Part shown: positions 1 through 8,191 of the stretch, in pieces
How positions within the stretch are numbered: position 1 is the first letter of the stretch
How the letters are laid out: every line of letters starts with the position of its first letter
Made by a program: the position numbers and the translations under genes
The notes under the pieces: model-generated
Database searches by the model: none
The model's input: the letters and a program-made list of their open reading frames with translations, nothing else
What the model was told of the DNA's origin: nothing
Source: Euprymna scolopes
Lineage: Eukaryota > Mollusca > Cephalopoda > Sepiida > Sepiolidae
NCBI GenBank assembly: GCA_024364805.1
Contig: CM044501.1
Coordinates: forward strand, 101,375,643-101,397,475
Direction: 5' to 3'
Length of the DNA stretch: 21,833 nt

Positions 1-790
1 TGAATTCAAATAGACATGTCTTAAGGCATGAAACTGCACTATTTGTCCATTTTTAACTGGGATTCGGTGTTCCCAGGGGCTCAAAAGGGGGTCACAAATT
101 CCTCAAAATTGCAAAAAATGACACTTTTTACCCCATGACTTTTGCCCCATCCATGTGAAGGCAACATTGCCCCTTCACATTTTTCACTTCTTCACTATTT
201 TTGTGACGTCATCTCACATGCAGCACTAGAGGGGGACCACACACGTGGCTTGTTTTAATTTTTTTATTTTTTGTAAGTGTAACTTATTTAGTTATACTAT
301 TATTTGATTGTTTGTCAATGATATAATAGTTAATTATATCCTTGGTTTATTGGGTGTCTTGCTATCTATTTATTGTATATATATATATATATCAAATGGT
401 ATTAGTTATGTGTTAGTGTCCTGTGCCAACATCAAATGCAAAATCATGTCTGCTGATATTTCAGCATACATGTACACTAAATATTAGTTGTGTATGATAA
501 ACATTGTTATCCATAAATAGTTTATACCTGTTAATAGTGTTGTTAGTGTTTGTGTGGTTATATAAAGATGTGTTTTGGTTATTCATCTTGCCTGAGTAAT
601 TTTGGAAAATGGTGCATTTGCTACAGATGAGTTAAGCCTCATTCATAGCTTATTCTATTTTGGCTTTGGTAAGGAGTGTTGATTTGTCATTTATAAAGAT
701 GTCCCTGCAGGCATTTTTCTTATAGAAACTTTGTGTATGTAATTAATATCATGAAACCATTATTTAATTTTTAGATTTAAAAAATGTTTA

Positions 791-845
791 AATGCTACCT
801 GTGGGTTGGGAGAAAATAAAAGGTGGGCTTCAATATTTCAGCTAA
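791..845 (+). repeat. Diverged direct repeat, copy 1 (partner at 1517-1570)
   Basis: The motif aatg..nncctgt..nttgggagaaa.taa is shared with 1517-1570 on the same strand, and both are followed by a ttcaa...aatattt stretch. Copy 1 reads cctgtgggttgggagaaaat and copy 2 reads cctgtagattgggagaaagt. The two lie about 725 bp apart on either side of exon a. They are probably relics of an unnamed interspersed repeat. Confidence 0.4.
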
Positions 846-1064
846 TCAAAAAATCAACAAAAAACATTAGAATGTTGAATTCTAATTTATATTTATTTTT
901 TTATTCTTTTTTTATCGTAAAAAAAAATCAAAAAAATTAATATTGTCTTTTATTTTTTTATAATTCTAAATTTTTCAAGGTTTAAAAAAATTCATAAACC
1001 TTTCAGTTATCGAAATTGGAAAGATTTCTTTTTAATTAGCTGACATATTTTGGTAGTAAGATAA

Positions 1065-1182
1065 AATTTTATACAAGTTTCATATTTTTTAAAATTCACT
1101 TTCATATATTTACTCATTTGTATAGAAAATGAGTAAATATGACGAAAGTGAATTTCCAAAAATATGAAACTTGTATAAAATT
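1065..1182. repeat. 118-bp near-palindrome (long hairpin) upstream of exon a
   Basis: The left arm runs from about 1065 to 1121 and the right arm from about 1127 to 1182, separated by only a few bases (around tgtatag). Each arm contains, in opposite orientation, 'ttatacaagtttcatatttt', then attcactttc, then atatttactcatt. The arms differ by a few mismatches and a small insertion. The structure lies 64 bases upstream of the exon a acceptor, so it will be in the nascent pre-mRNA as a hairpin with roughly 55-bp arms. No target duplication or transposon terminus is evident. It could be a tiny fold-back element or a palindromic rearrangement. Confidence 0.9.
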
Positions 1183-1246
1183 ATTAATTTCAATATATTT
1201 TTGCTGAAAAATCAAAATTTAATGTTAACATTTTGTCTTTCTCCAG

Positions 1247-1407
1247 CTGAAACTGGTAAAATCATTTATGGGCTATTGATGATTCGAGCTTTCCGCCCAG
1301 ATAGATTAGTATCAACTGTACGGATGTTTGTAGAAAAAGTTCTTGGAGAAGCCTTTGTACACTCTGCAGATAAAGAACTCAATTTATCAGAAATTGTTGA
1401 AAACGAA
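1247..1407 (+). CDS. DYNC1H1: Dynein 1 heavy chain exon a (AAA6 entry, AFRPDRL)
   Basis: The exon is bounded by the acceptor ctccag (1241-1246) and the donor gtaagt (1408). The first two bases complete a codon split with an upstream exon (phase 1), and the exon ends on a whole codon. It encodes ETGKIIYGLLMIRAFRPDRL, then VSTVRMFVEKVLGEAF and ending LNLSEIVENE. The AFRPDRL segment is the conserved element of the D6 region of dynein heavy chains. The downstream pattern (MFV..LGE.F....L.L..IV..E) fits the vertebrate protein. The matching upstream exon is not in the window. Confidence 0.93.
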
Positions 1408-1493
1408 GTAAGTTTTAATTTTTTTTCAAACTTTGGTGAATTGAATCCAAGAAATCTGATTGTCAGAACAGTTGGATTTCTTTTCATTTTCAG

Positions 1494-1540
1494 TTGGCAT
1501 TTGAATAAAAACGGAAATGTCGCCTGTAGATTGGGAGAAA
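1494..1540 (+). other. Candidate cryptic (poison-type) exon in intron a-b
   Basis: A good pyrimidine tract and acceptor (ggatttcttttcattttcag, ending 1493) is followed 47 bases later by a consensus donor gtaaga (1541). The segment starts only 86 bases after exon a ends. Its length is not a multiple of three. If it were spliced to exon a in phase 0, the fifth codon would be a stop (taa at 1506-1508). It has no similarity to dynein. It overlaps a sequence with a weaker partner at 791-845, so it may be part of an old repeat. No transcript evidence is available, so this is only a splice-signal observation. Confidence 0.25.
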
Positions 1541-1570
1541 GTAAGACGTAGGTTTCAAGCTAATATTTCT

Positions 1571-2320
1571 TTGCGAGCACTCCCAGAACATAAGACTAAA
1601 AATGAAACCCTTGTCTTTCCTTTGGAGAATTCTCACATTTCTTGAAGCATTTTTCCCCTCTCAAGCTGATTTGCAATTAAAAACTCAAAAAAACAAAAGG
1701 AATTTTTATTGCTCACTTTATTTGATGCTGCAATGTTTTCTTACACTCTTCCATGTACGATGGGGTTAGGGTCCAAACTACTTTGCCCCATTGTTAGTGA
1801 GAGCCATCATGAAAGACACAAAATTTGCTTCAAGGATTTTCATTTCTTAATTACTCGCTTGTTTTTGTATCCAGCCGTGTTTTCTGAATACCTAAACAAA
1901 TAAATCACTTATTTTTCAAATCTTACAATATTTTATTGATACTCAATCAATATATTCTTACACTATGGTCAAGCTTGTTACATCAATGCACTTAGCATGT
2001 TAAGGGGTCAGAGGAGTAGTACCTTTCAGTTGACTTTCTGTAGTGTCCTCGACTGGTCTCCATACACCCAGCACTATGTGATTGCGTAAAATAGCATCTT
2101 TTGCAGCTGCAATTTCTAACAGCCTGACCATCCATGCATGGCAAATAGTCACACCTTTGAAGAGGTAATCCTGTTAATATGCATGGACATAGACAGAAAA
2201 CAATGAATTTAGACAAACCTCAATAAACTATCCTGCTATCCCCATGGGTAACAGTAGTTCCTGTGGCGTCCAACGAATGTGTGGTAGCATCTCGCAGAAA
2301 AGTGTGGTTATGCAAATGAC
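1571..2320. other. Intronic stretch without recognised features
   Basis: There is no exon, no recognisable transposon protein and no strong repeat. Short open frames on both strands here show no family resemblance. Base composition is somewhat more balanced between about 1990 and 2320, which may mean that an old, unrecognised repeat lies upstream of the SINE-like tail. Confidence 0.5.
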
Positions 2321-2324
2321 CATC

Positions 2325-2455
2325 TTCTTGACAAGCACATTGCATCCCCTTAGATGGGTTAGTGTTAGGAAGGGCATCCAGCTGTAAAAATTTGCTTTAA
2401 TCTCATGTCATGTCTAACATGGCAGAACTTCCAACCCTCAGACATGGGTAAACTG
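2325..2455 (+). repeat. SINE-like repeat tail (cephalopod type), diverged
   Basis: The core 'gttaggaagggcatccagct' followed by gtaaaaa, and a downstream stretch of the type 'ggcagaacttccaaccctca', resemble the 3' body of SINE-type repeats I associate with octopus and squid transcripts and genomes. The preceding 'aagcacattgcatcccctta' also fits that body in diverged form. No clear tRNA-like A or B box is seen upstream, so the copy is 5'-truncated or very old. The assignment rests on remembered consensus patterns, not on a search. Confidence 0.45.
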
Positions 2456-2842
2456 AGTAAGATGTTGCACAAAGCAGCTGAAGTGAATCATCTGTTGAGT
2501 ATAAGTTGAAATTCTTGTTAAATGGTTTTCTAGCTTTTCAAAAGTAGACCAGAAAAGCAAACTTCATTTTTTCATTAAAGCTTAAACAAATTGTAAAATG
2601 ACCATTATCATTCTTGAAAAAGATGAAGTATAGATTTGTTAAAATGCACATTTACAAATAGAAGTACTTTCAAACTAAAGAAAATCCAATTTTCTTAACT
2701 CCTTAAAGAATTTTTAGTCAATCCAACCTAAATTTTAAAAACATTCAGGACAATTGTCACACTCGCCAAACTAATTTTCATAAATATTGATTGCATACAT
2801 TTTAAAATATTAATTCATCAATAAACTTTCCATAACATTAAC

Positions 2843-4119
2843 ATTAAAGTCACTCCACACAATAGACTAAATCGATCCAAAGGAATTATCCGAAGCCGGG
2901 AACTATCACTTGCTTCACCAGAAGAAATCCAGAATAAACTAAGCAAACAAGAAGTCATTAACTATAAAATAATCTATATAAAGAAAGTTCAGAAAAAATA
3001 CCAACCCATACTTATATTATTACATTTAACACTGCAAAAATTCCACGTAAAATTAAAATTGGTTATATCATAGAACCAGTTGAAATGTATATCCCAGATC
3101 CTCTGAGAGGTTTCAACTGTCAAAAATTAGGTCACCTGCAGAGGTCATCCCACGTGTGTTAAATGTAGATCTAAAGAAATAAGTCACAATGAACAAGAAT
3201 GTCGCAAGTTCAAATGTATAAACTGCCGAGGCGAGCACCCTGCCTATTCAAAAAAACTGAAAAAGAAATCTTAGCCACAAAGCATAAACGAAATATATTA
3301 TAATATAATAGTGGAAGGAATCATAAGAAATAAAATGCAAAAATAACACAAAAAAACAAATCCCACCAACCAGCCTGATAAATACAACAAACTTATCGAA
3401 AAACTGGTACATCTAGAACCAAACGAATTGCTTAATTTCCAAAAAAACCTAAAAAATACAACACTTTAAAAAACTAGAAAAGAACCCAATAAAGTATGTC
3501 TCCTCCCCAACACAAACCTCCCCTCTTAAAGGGCAAAGTTCTCAAGAACAAATTTTCTTAAAACCAAATAATAAACCAGCAAAACAAAATAGAAATACTC
3601 CCCAAAAATTTAACAGAACCTGATGAAATGGAGACTGAATATCCAAGTCAACAAAGAGAAACCCTAAAACAAGAATCTTCCTATCAAACACCATCAAAAA
3701 AAAAAAAAAAAAAAAAAAAGTTATATGGTCCCATTCAAACTCCAGATCTAGAACCCCAATCCCTAAAAATCAAACTAAGCCTGAAGATGAAATGGAATAC
3801 CCAAACCAACAAACAGAAACATTAAATCAAGACGCCCCCCCCCCATCGATCACAGTCAAAACAAAGAAAAACCAAAACAAAACAGACATAAGGTCCCATA
3901 CCAATTCCAGTTCTAGATCCCCAAACAAAAAAAAAAAGAAACAAAAGACCAAACAGAAGACAAGCCAAAAAACAAGAAAAAAACAAAGCTAATTGAAACC
4001 CCTCAACAAATTACACTTAATCCATACTTTATATCAACACCAATACTAAAACCCATAATCAACTTGAAGACCTAAAAAAAAAAAACACCACAGAGGATCA
4101 TAACCTCACCACCAATAAC
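2843..4119 (+). mobile_element. LINE copy A: ORF1 (gag-like) fragment of an I/Jockey-superfamily element, 5' part of a split copy
   Basis: The translation shows a decayed ORF1. It begins with NRSKGIIRSRELSLASPEEI, continues with a .KIGYI.EPVEMYIPDPLR-type stretch (around 3057-3110), and then has zinc-knuckle remnants. The first reads FNCQKLGH with its leading Cys changed. The second is CVKCRSKEISHNEQEC (about 3158-3205), and the third is CINCRGEHPAYS (about 3220-3255). These sections sit in different frames and are broken by several stops and indels. A Lys/Ser/Pro-rich tail follows (3450-4020). The element is interrupted at 4119 by a fold-back transposon and appears to resume at 4979. The 5' half of ORF1 is absent or unrecognisable. 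It is inactive. Confidence 0.75.
3617..3946 (+). repeat. Imperfect tandem duplication (about 165 bp x 2) in the LINE A ORF1 tail
   Basis: Two successive units start near 3617 and 3782. Anchors are gatgaaatgg at 3622 and 3786 (offset 164) and ggtccca at 3727 and 3892 (offset 165), each followed by ccagntctaga.cccc. The encoded pieces are also parallel: EMETEYPSQQRETLKQE against EMEYPNQQTETLNQD. An A-run of about 23 bases lies inside the first unit (3696-3719) and a C-run in the second (3835-3844). The duplication is within the mobile element, so it may be inherited from its source copy. Confidence 0.75.
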
Positions 4120-4978
4120 CGGTAATCTCCAAAAATACCGTTAGGGCTTACAACATGGCCGCCAGAAGAGTCACGTGATCCGGTTGATCCAAAACATGAA
4201 TCGCCGTATTACGAAACCGGAAAACGCAAATTTAAAGCAAACTTTGACAAACAAGCATAATAATTAAGTACAAAAACAGTTTTTCAATATCATAATAATA
4301 AATAATTTATTTAGAACGGTCATTTAATTTTTTGTTGAGAAACAATCACAGTTTGTTTGTTTTTTAAAACAGTGTTTATAAAAAATATTTTATTCAGAGT
4401 TTTTCATAAAAATGGTATTTAAAACAAGGTGTTCATTTTTTTTAAGATGTAATGTTATAAAAATATGATGTAAAAAAAAACAGTTTATATTTAAACGAAC
4501 GTGCGTAGACATTTTGTAAACATTGTTTTTAAAAAATAAAAAATAATACTTCTATTATGTTTTAAACGACTGTAATAGTTTATTTTGGAAGTATATTTCA
4601 TAAAGAAAATTGACAACCCACTTTAAAAACAGAAATTACGAGTTTTATATATTTTATTCGCAGTTTTTTGTTGGGGGTGTCAAAAATTCCGCCTAAAATT
4701 CTGATACACCTAGTCGACCACTTGTTTGTTCTGAATAAAATACTTTTTATAAACACTGTTTTAACTAAAAACAACCTAAGATTGTTTCTCAAAGTTTGCC
4801 TATTTTTATAACATTATATCAACAAAAAATTAAATACAAACAAATTGTGATTGTTTGTCAAAGTTTGCCTTCAAGGCTGCGTTTTCCATTTGCACGATTC
4901 ATGTTTTGGATCAACCGGATCACGTGACTCTTCTGGCGGCCATGTTGTAAGCCCTAACGGTATTTTTGGAGATTACCG
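4120..4978. mobile_element. Fold-back DNA transposon with long terminal inverted repeats and a 6-bp target duplication
   Basis: The termini are cggtaatctccaaaaatacc at 4120 and its exact reverse complement ending at 4978. The outer ~90 bp of the two arms are almost identical, up to the catgaatcg block (left near 4203, right near 4903). Further in, the arms continue as weaker inverted matches: gcaaactttgacaaacaa with its complement, gagaaacaatc, and aaaacagtgtttataaaaa with its complement near 4740-4765. Each arm therefore reaches roughly 250-280 bp. The sequence AATAAC immediately precedes the left end (4114-4119) and follows the right end (4979-4984), giving a 6-bp target site duplication. 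No transposase coding is visible in the ~860 bp, so the element is non-autonomous. The superfamily is undetermined. Confidence 0.85.
4782..4869 (+). repeat. Internal direct repeat in the right arm of the fold-back element
   Basis: The block attgtttctcaaagtttgcc (4781-4800) recurs as attgtttgtcaaagtttgcc (4850-4869), 69 bases apart with one mismatch. The left arm carries both counterparts in inverted form (near 4240 and 4335). This shows that the sub-terminal inverted repeats are themselves duplicated, a common property of fold-back elements. Confidence 0.75.
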
Positions 4979-5049
4979 AATAACCTATAAACCAGTATTT
5001 CTTCAAGGGAACATTAGAGATGAAAATCCACTTTGGCCTCATACAAGGC
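4979..5049 (+). mobile_element. LINE copy A, continuation past the fold-back insertion (likely ORF2 start)
   Basis: After the target duplication the sequence resumes with ~35 bases and then an ATG (5020) that encodes MKIHFGLIQG before a stop. This resembles the first residues of the endonuclease ORF2 in I/Jockey-type LINEs, which commonly start near an 'IxxGxIQWN'-like motif. Its position, directly after the presumed end of ORF1, agrees with this. The match is short, so it is inference. Copy A seems to end here, where a second LINE copy begins. Confidence 0.35.
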
Positions 5050-5960
5050 TAGACGGGCGGTCGGAGGGGTCCGATCCGATCAATCGGCTAGTTACGTCAA
5101 GCCCTAACACATCTTCTACTTTTCTATCAATTTCCTCTAAACCGTAACAAATACAGTTCTGCCCTGTACCACTATAAAATATATACATATTTTCCCCTCT
5201 TTTCCATGTGTTAGGAGGTGGTTGCTAGGGTCAAATGTGCCAAATAATTAAAGTCATGACATGGCTGTATAGTGCCGGAAGTTACCACAAATGACTTGGA
5301 TTGTGTAACTAAAGGATTATGGGTGCTCGTGGCTCCCATTTGGGACATGTATACTGTTTATGTAGCCCTGGCATGATAAGGCGAATGGGTTTCCCCCTTA
5401 ACATGCCCCAATATTGAACTCCGAGGTGGGTGGGGAGCATAAACAGTGAATTTAAAATATATATATATATATATATGGCCAAGTATAAAACCTCTAAGCA
5501 CCAACACGTTGACTCAGATCATTCAGATAATGAACTACATCAAACATCCTCAAAATTTATTGTATTGGAATTCATCGAAGAAACCAAAATAACTAACTTA
5601 TCGCCGTTTATTATATATAAAATTATATCGGCATATATTACCCCACCATTTATCAAAAACTATCTGAGTGACAGAACCTTCCAAGTAAGACTAGGAAACA
5701 TCTTGTCAAAGTCTCAAGAACTTGGAGTTCCCCAAGGTGGAATTCTTTCAGTCACACGTTTTAATGTGAAAATAATATAGCTAATAACATAAACACTGGA
5801 ACAAACTATGCCATCGATGTTGACGATCTCCTGATAAGTTTTAAGGCCAAACATATGAACACTATTGAACGACACCTACAACTATGCATCAACATACTGG
5901 AAAATAAAGAACACCTACCGTACTAAGACAACCCCCAATAAAAAAAAGAAAAAAAAAAAA
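5050..5960 (+). mobile_element. LINE copy B: 5' leader, ORF1 start and part of the reverse transcriptase, internally deleted
   Basis: A leader of about 420 bp ends in an (AT)n run (5456-5474). It precedes an ORF1-like start at 5475: MAKYKTSKHQHVDSD, then KFIVLEFIEETKITNLSPF, an ORF1 N-terminal pattern. The same frame then passes directly, near 5620-5640, into reverse transcriptase: FIKNYLSDRTFQVRLGN and GVPQGGILSVT (the PQG box). After a stop at about 5778-5780, the catalytic box survives as IDVDDLL (5812-5835), followed by KAKHMNTIERHLQLCINILE. The 3' end is A-rich (5938-5960), like a poly(A) tail. The ORF1 C-terminus, endonuclease and start of RT are missing, so the copy derives from an internally deleted RNA or DNA. 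It is inactive. Confidence 0.7.
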
Positions 5961-5961
5961 A

Positions 5962-6345
5962 CCAATTTATTTGCCCTTAAATGACCATGCAGCTGTTGAT
6001 AGGCCAATAAACCAAACAACCTGTGTTTTATACTTATAATACAATGAGGATGTTTTTGCCTGTCAAAATCTTGAACCAGGATCCCATCAGAAACACATTC
6101 GATATCAAAAACTTTGTTAGCATAGACTTTTACCAAAAGTACCGTAGCAGGAACCATAGTTTCTTCTTTGTTACCCGTCCAAAGTAACTTGTATCCAGAA
6201 TCTTTTTCAGAAATTGTTCTTGCTGATGTCCCTTGAATACACAGGTCAATCCTCTTTCGAGTGATGACCTTAAGGTTACCTGATCTACCTTGCTTGTATT
6301 AATATTCCAAACCAAATCTGAAGCAATTAAAATCAAAATCTTCAA
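5962..6345 (-). mobile_element. RTE-like LINE endonuclease fragment, antisense to the gene
   Basis: Read on the minus strand, one frame gives FRFGLEY, a stop, then YKQGRSGNLKVITRKRIDLC, IQGTSARTISEKDSGYKLLW, TGNKEE, and after a small gap VLLVKVYANKVFDIECVSDG. This matches the order of an apurinic-like endonuclease domain of the RTE-related LINEs often annotated in molluscs as 'craniofacial development protein 2-like' (RFGTLNVG-type start, RRK.DLC.Q, SARxIxxKDSxYKLFWxGN, VFDVxRVSDRI). Catalytic residues are not all retained. It abuts the A-rich 3' end of LINE copy B. It is decayed, with at least one stop. Confidence 0.65.
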
Positions 6346-6988
6346 ATGGGATTTTGTCTAATGATGATATGACTGACCCGCCTCCAGCCCACTGAAAACA
6401 CGTTTTTGTTCCCATTGTCATGGAAAATTCTAGTAGAGCAATCATAGAACTGAAGCAGTTTTTTTTTTTTCTCCAGCATATTACAAGAGTCTGCATGTTT
6501 TATCGAGACAACTTTTAAGTGAATCATTAACCAAGATCAACACTTCTCATTTGACAATCAATTAGATTTTCAGGTATCTAATACCTGCCCAAGTTCATTC
6601 TTTTACAATAGGCATCTGGTGCATTTCATGGCAATACACTGGACTTAGACAAAGCTACACCATCCTCTAAAATGAACTACCTGTTGGTTAGTTAGCTATC
6701 TAAATTTGTCACTCGGGGTCTTGCTAAATGGAAGATAGTGAATTCACACCACAAAAGTTCACATTCTCAGAATGAGAATCTAACTCAAGGCAATTTGAGT
6801 GAATGAAAGCCAGAAATGCTAGCTATACTACAATCTCCCCAACATTAATAAATTAATAAACTTCATAAAAGATATTTTATGAATATTTATAAAGATCTAC
6901 GATACAATTTAAAATAATAAAGTACTAGCTATCATGACCATAGTATTAAAGATTAACACAAAAATAATGATTAAATGTTGCATTTCAG
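6346..6988. other. Intronic stretch without recognised features (end of intron a-b)
   Basis: There is no exon or identifiable element. A T-run (6460-6472) and short AT repeats occur. Minus-strand open frames directly before the endonuclease fragment could be its untranslated leader, but nothing in them is recognisable. The stretch ends in the acceptor gcatttcag before exon b. Confidence 0.5.
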
Positions 6989-7100
6989 GTGAAAGCTAGT
7001 ACTCCAGTTCTGATGTGTTCCATGGCAGGATTTGATGCCAGTGGAAGAGTTGATGATTTAGCGGCTGAACTTAGCAAGCAAATTACATCAATTGCCATTG
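6989..7100 (+). CDS. DYNC1H1: Dynein 1 heavy chain exon b
   Basis: The acceptor catttcag ends at 6988 and the donor gtaaga starts at 7101. The exon encodes [20 protein letters not shown] followed by [17 protein letters not shown], plus the first base of a Gly codon completed in the next exon (phase 1). It aligns with the vertebrate VLMCSVPGYDASG..VEDLAAE....ITSIAIGS segment. It belongs to the AAA6 module, whose nucleotide site is not used for hydrolysis. Confidence 0.95.
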
Positions 7101-7471
7101 GTAAGAAATTATTCAATCTTATTGTTTTGAATAAATTATTTTAAAGACTAAAATGATTAAAATCATTTCTTTTTGTACATTCAAACCTTTTTTCCATCTC
7201 TTTTTTTTTTTTTTCTTTTCTTTTTTTCAGTATTTTTATGATTAAGATATCAGTTAAAACATTCTATAATAAAAGTATATTTTTTTATTATTAGATTTGA
7301 TTTAGTTTGTGTATTTAAAATTTACTTTCTACTTTGCTGCTTTTGTGAATTTTATTTAATTGCTTATATAATTACATAATATATTACAGGATACAAAAAT
7401 TATTAAAATCCTGATATTGCAATGTTTTTCTTTTCTCTTCTGCTCTAGTAATTGTTTTACTTTTATTATAG
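7101..7471. other. Intron b-c, low complexity
   Basis: This 371-bp intron is strongly AT-rich and has a long T/C run at 7200-7230. It is bounded by gtaaga and ttattatag. I see no repeat family or second gene. Confidence 0.85.
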
Positions 7472-7656
7472 GTTCAGCTGAAGGCTTCACTCAAGCTGAC
7501 AAAGCCATCAATTCAGCTAGTAAATCTGGCCGTTGGGTTATGCTAAAAAATGTCCACTTGGCTCCACAGTGGCTTGTTCAGTTGGAGAAAAAACTGCATA
7601 ACCTTACACCTCATCCCAACTTCAGACTTTTCTTAACTATGGAAATTAACCCAAAG
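7472..7656 (+). CDS. DYNC1H1: Dynein 1 heavy chain exon c (AAA6 core, [11 protein letters not shown])
   Basis: The exon starts after tattatag (7471) and ends before gtacaa (7657). With the split Gly it reads [20 protein letters not shown], then [20 protein letters not shown] and ending [12 protein letters not shown]. This is among the best-conserved parts of the protein: GSAEGF.QADKAIN, the sensor-like strand [11 protein letters not shown], and the RLFLT.E.NPK strand. NVHLAP, where axonemal chains have NCHLA, supports assignment to cytoplasmic dynein 1. The exon ends in phase 0. Confidence 0.97.
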
Positions 7657-8191
7657 GTACAATTTGGCTTTTCATGTTTTGAATAATTAAGATTCTAAAA
7701 GTATTTATCATTTTCATCTCGAAATTATTTTAGTTTTCATTACTTAAAATGAAACAAAATTGATTAATTTTACTTCCAAATCTTTAGACATTTTAAAAAT
7801 CTAAACATATCATTGAAGTTAGATTGTACTGGTATCAAGTTCACATTCCCACACCAACTGAAATGGCGGTGATAGAGTAAATATTTCTATTTCCTCATTA
7901 GTGTTTATTAACACTAATTCATCGAAAAATTGTGTGCCATATTATGTTCTATATATTCTTTAATGGAAAATGTTTTATTTATAAACTATTAAAAAATTTT
8001 TATAAATATGGGGAGGAGGGCATAATTTTCTATGCAACAAATAGAATAAATCGGTTAGAAAGGAAAATTTGTAGTTAATTTAATTCTGTAACTAATATAT
8101 TTTTGGTATTTAATTTTTACCAAATTTGGGAGAAAAGACTCCCATTTAATCTAGCTCAATAGGTCACACCAGTAAAGAGCTGAATCTTAAA
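7657..8191. other. First part of intron c-d, no recognised features
   Basis: This is AT-rich intronic sequence with the donor gtacaa. I see no coding or named repeat. The G-rich patch near 8008-8022 is isolated. Confidence 0.6.

Larger units (their letters stand above)
1..1246 (+). other. 3' part of the intron preceding exon a; no gene
   Basis: This AT-rich intronic stretch ends in the acceptor 'tttgtctttctccag'. The first 250 bases are less AT-rich and contain a bulged hairpin (156-180, GTGAA...TTCAC), a full cyclic-AMP-response-type octamer TGACGTCA at 204-211, and CACGTG at 242-247. They resemble neither coding sequence nor a repeat I can name. A (TA)n run lies at 376-392. From 860 to 1030 it is almost pure A/T. 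I see no exon here. Confidence 0.8.

Noticed and set aside
1992-2216. Cys-rich minus-strand open frame (74 residues)
   Set aside because: It looks at first like a secreted peptide, but the cysteine spacing fits no known family and there is no splice or promoter context. Not supported as a gene.
4851-5147. 98-residue open frame across the right fold-back arm
   Set aside because: The arm is an inverted repeat, and the frame runs through transposon terminus, target site and LINE leader. There is no family resemblance.
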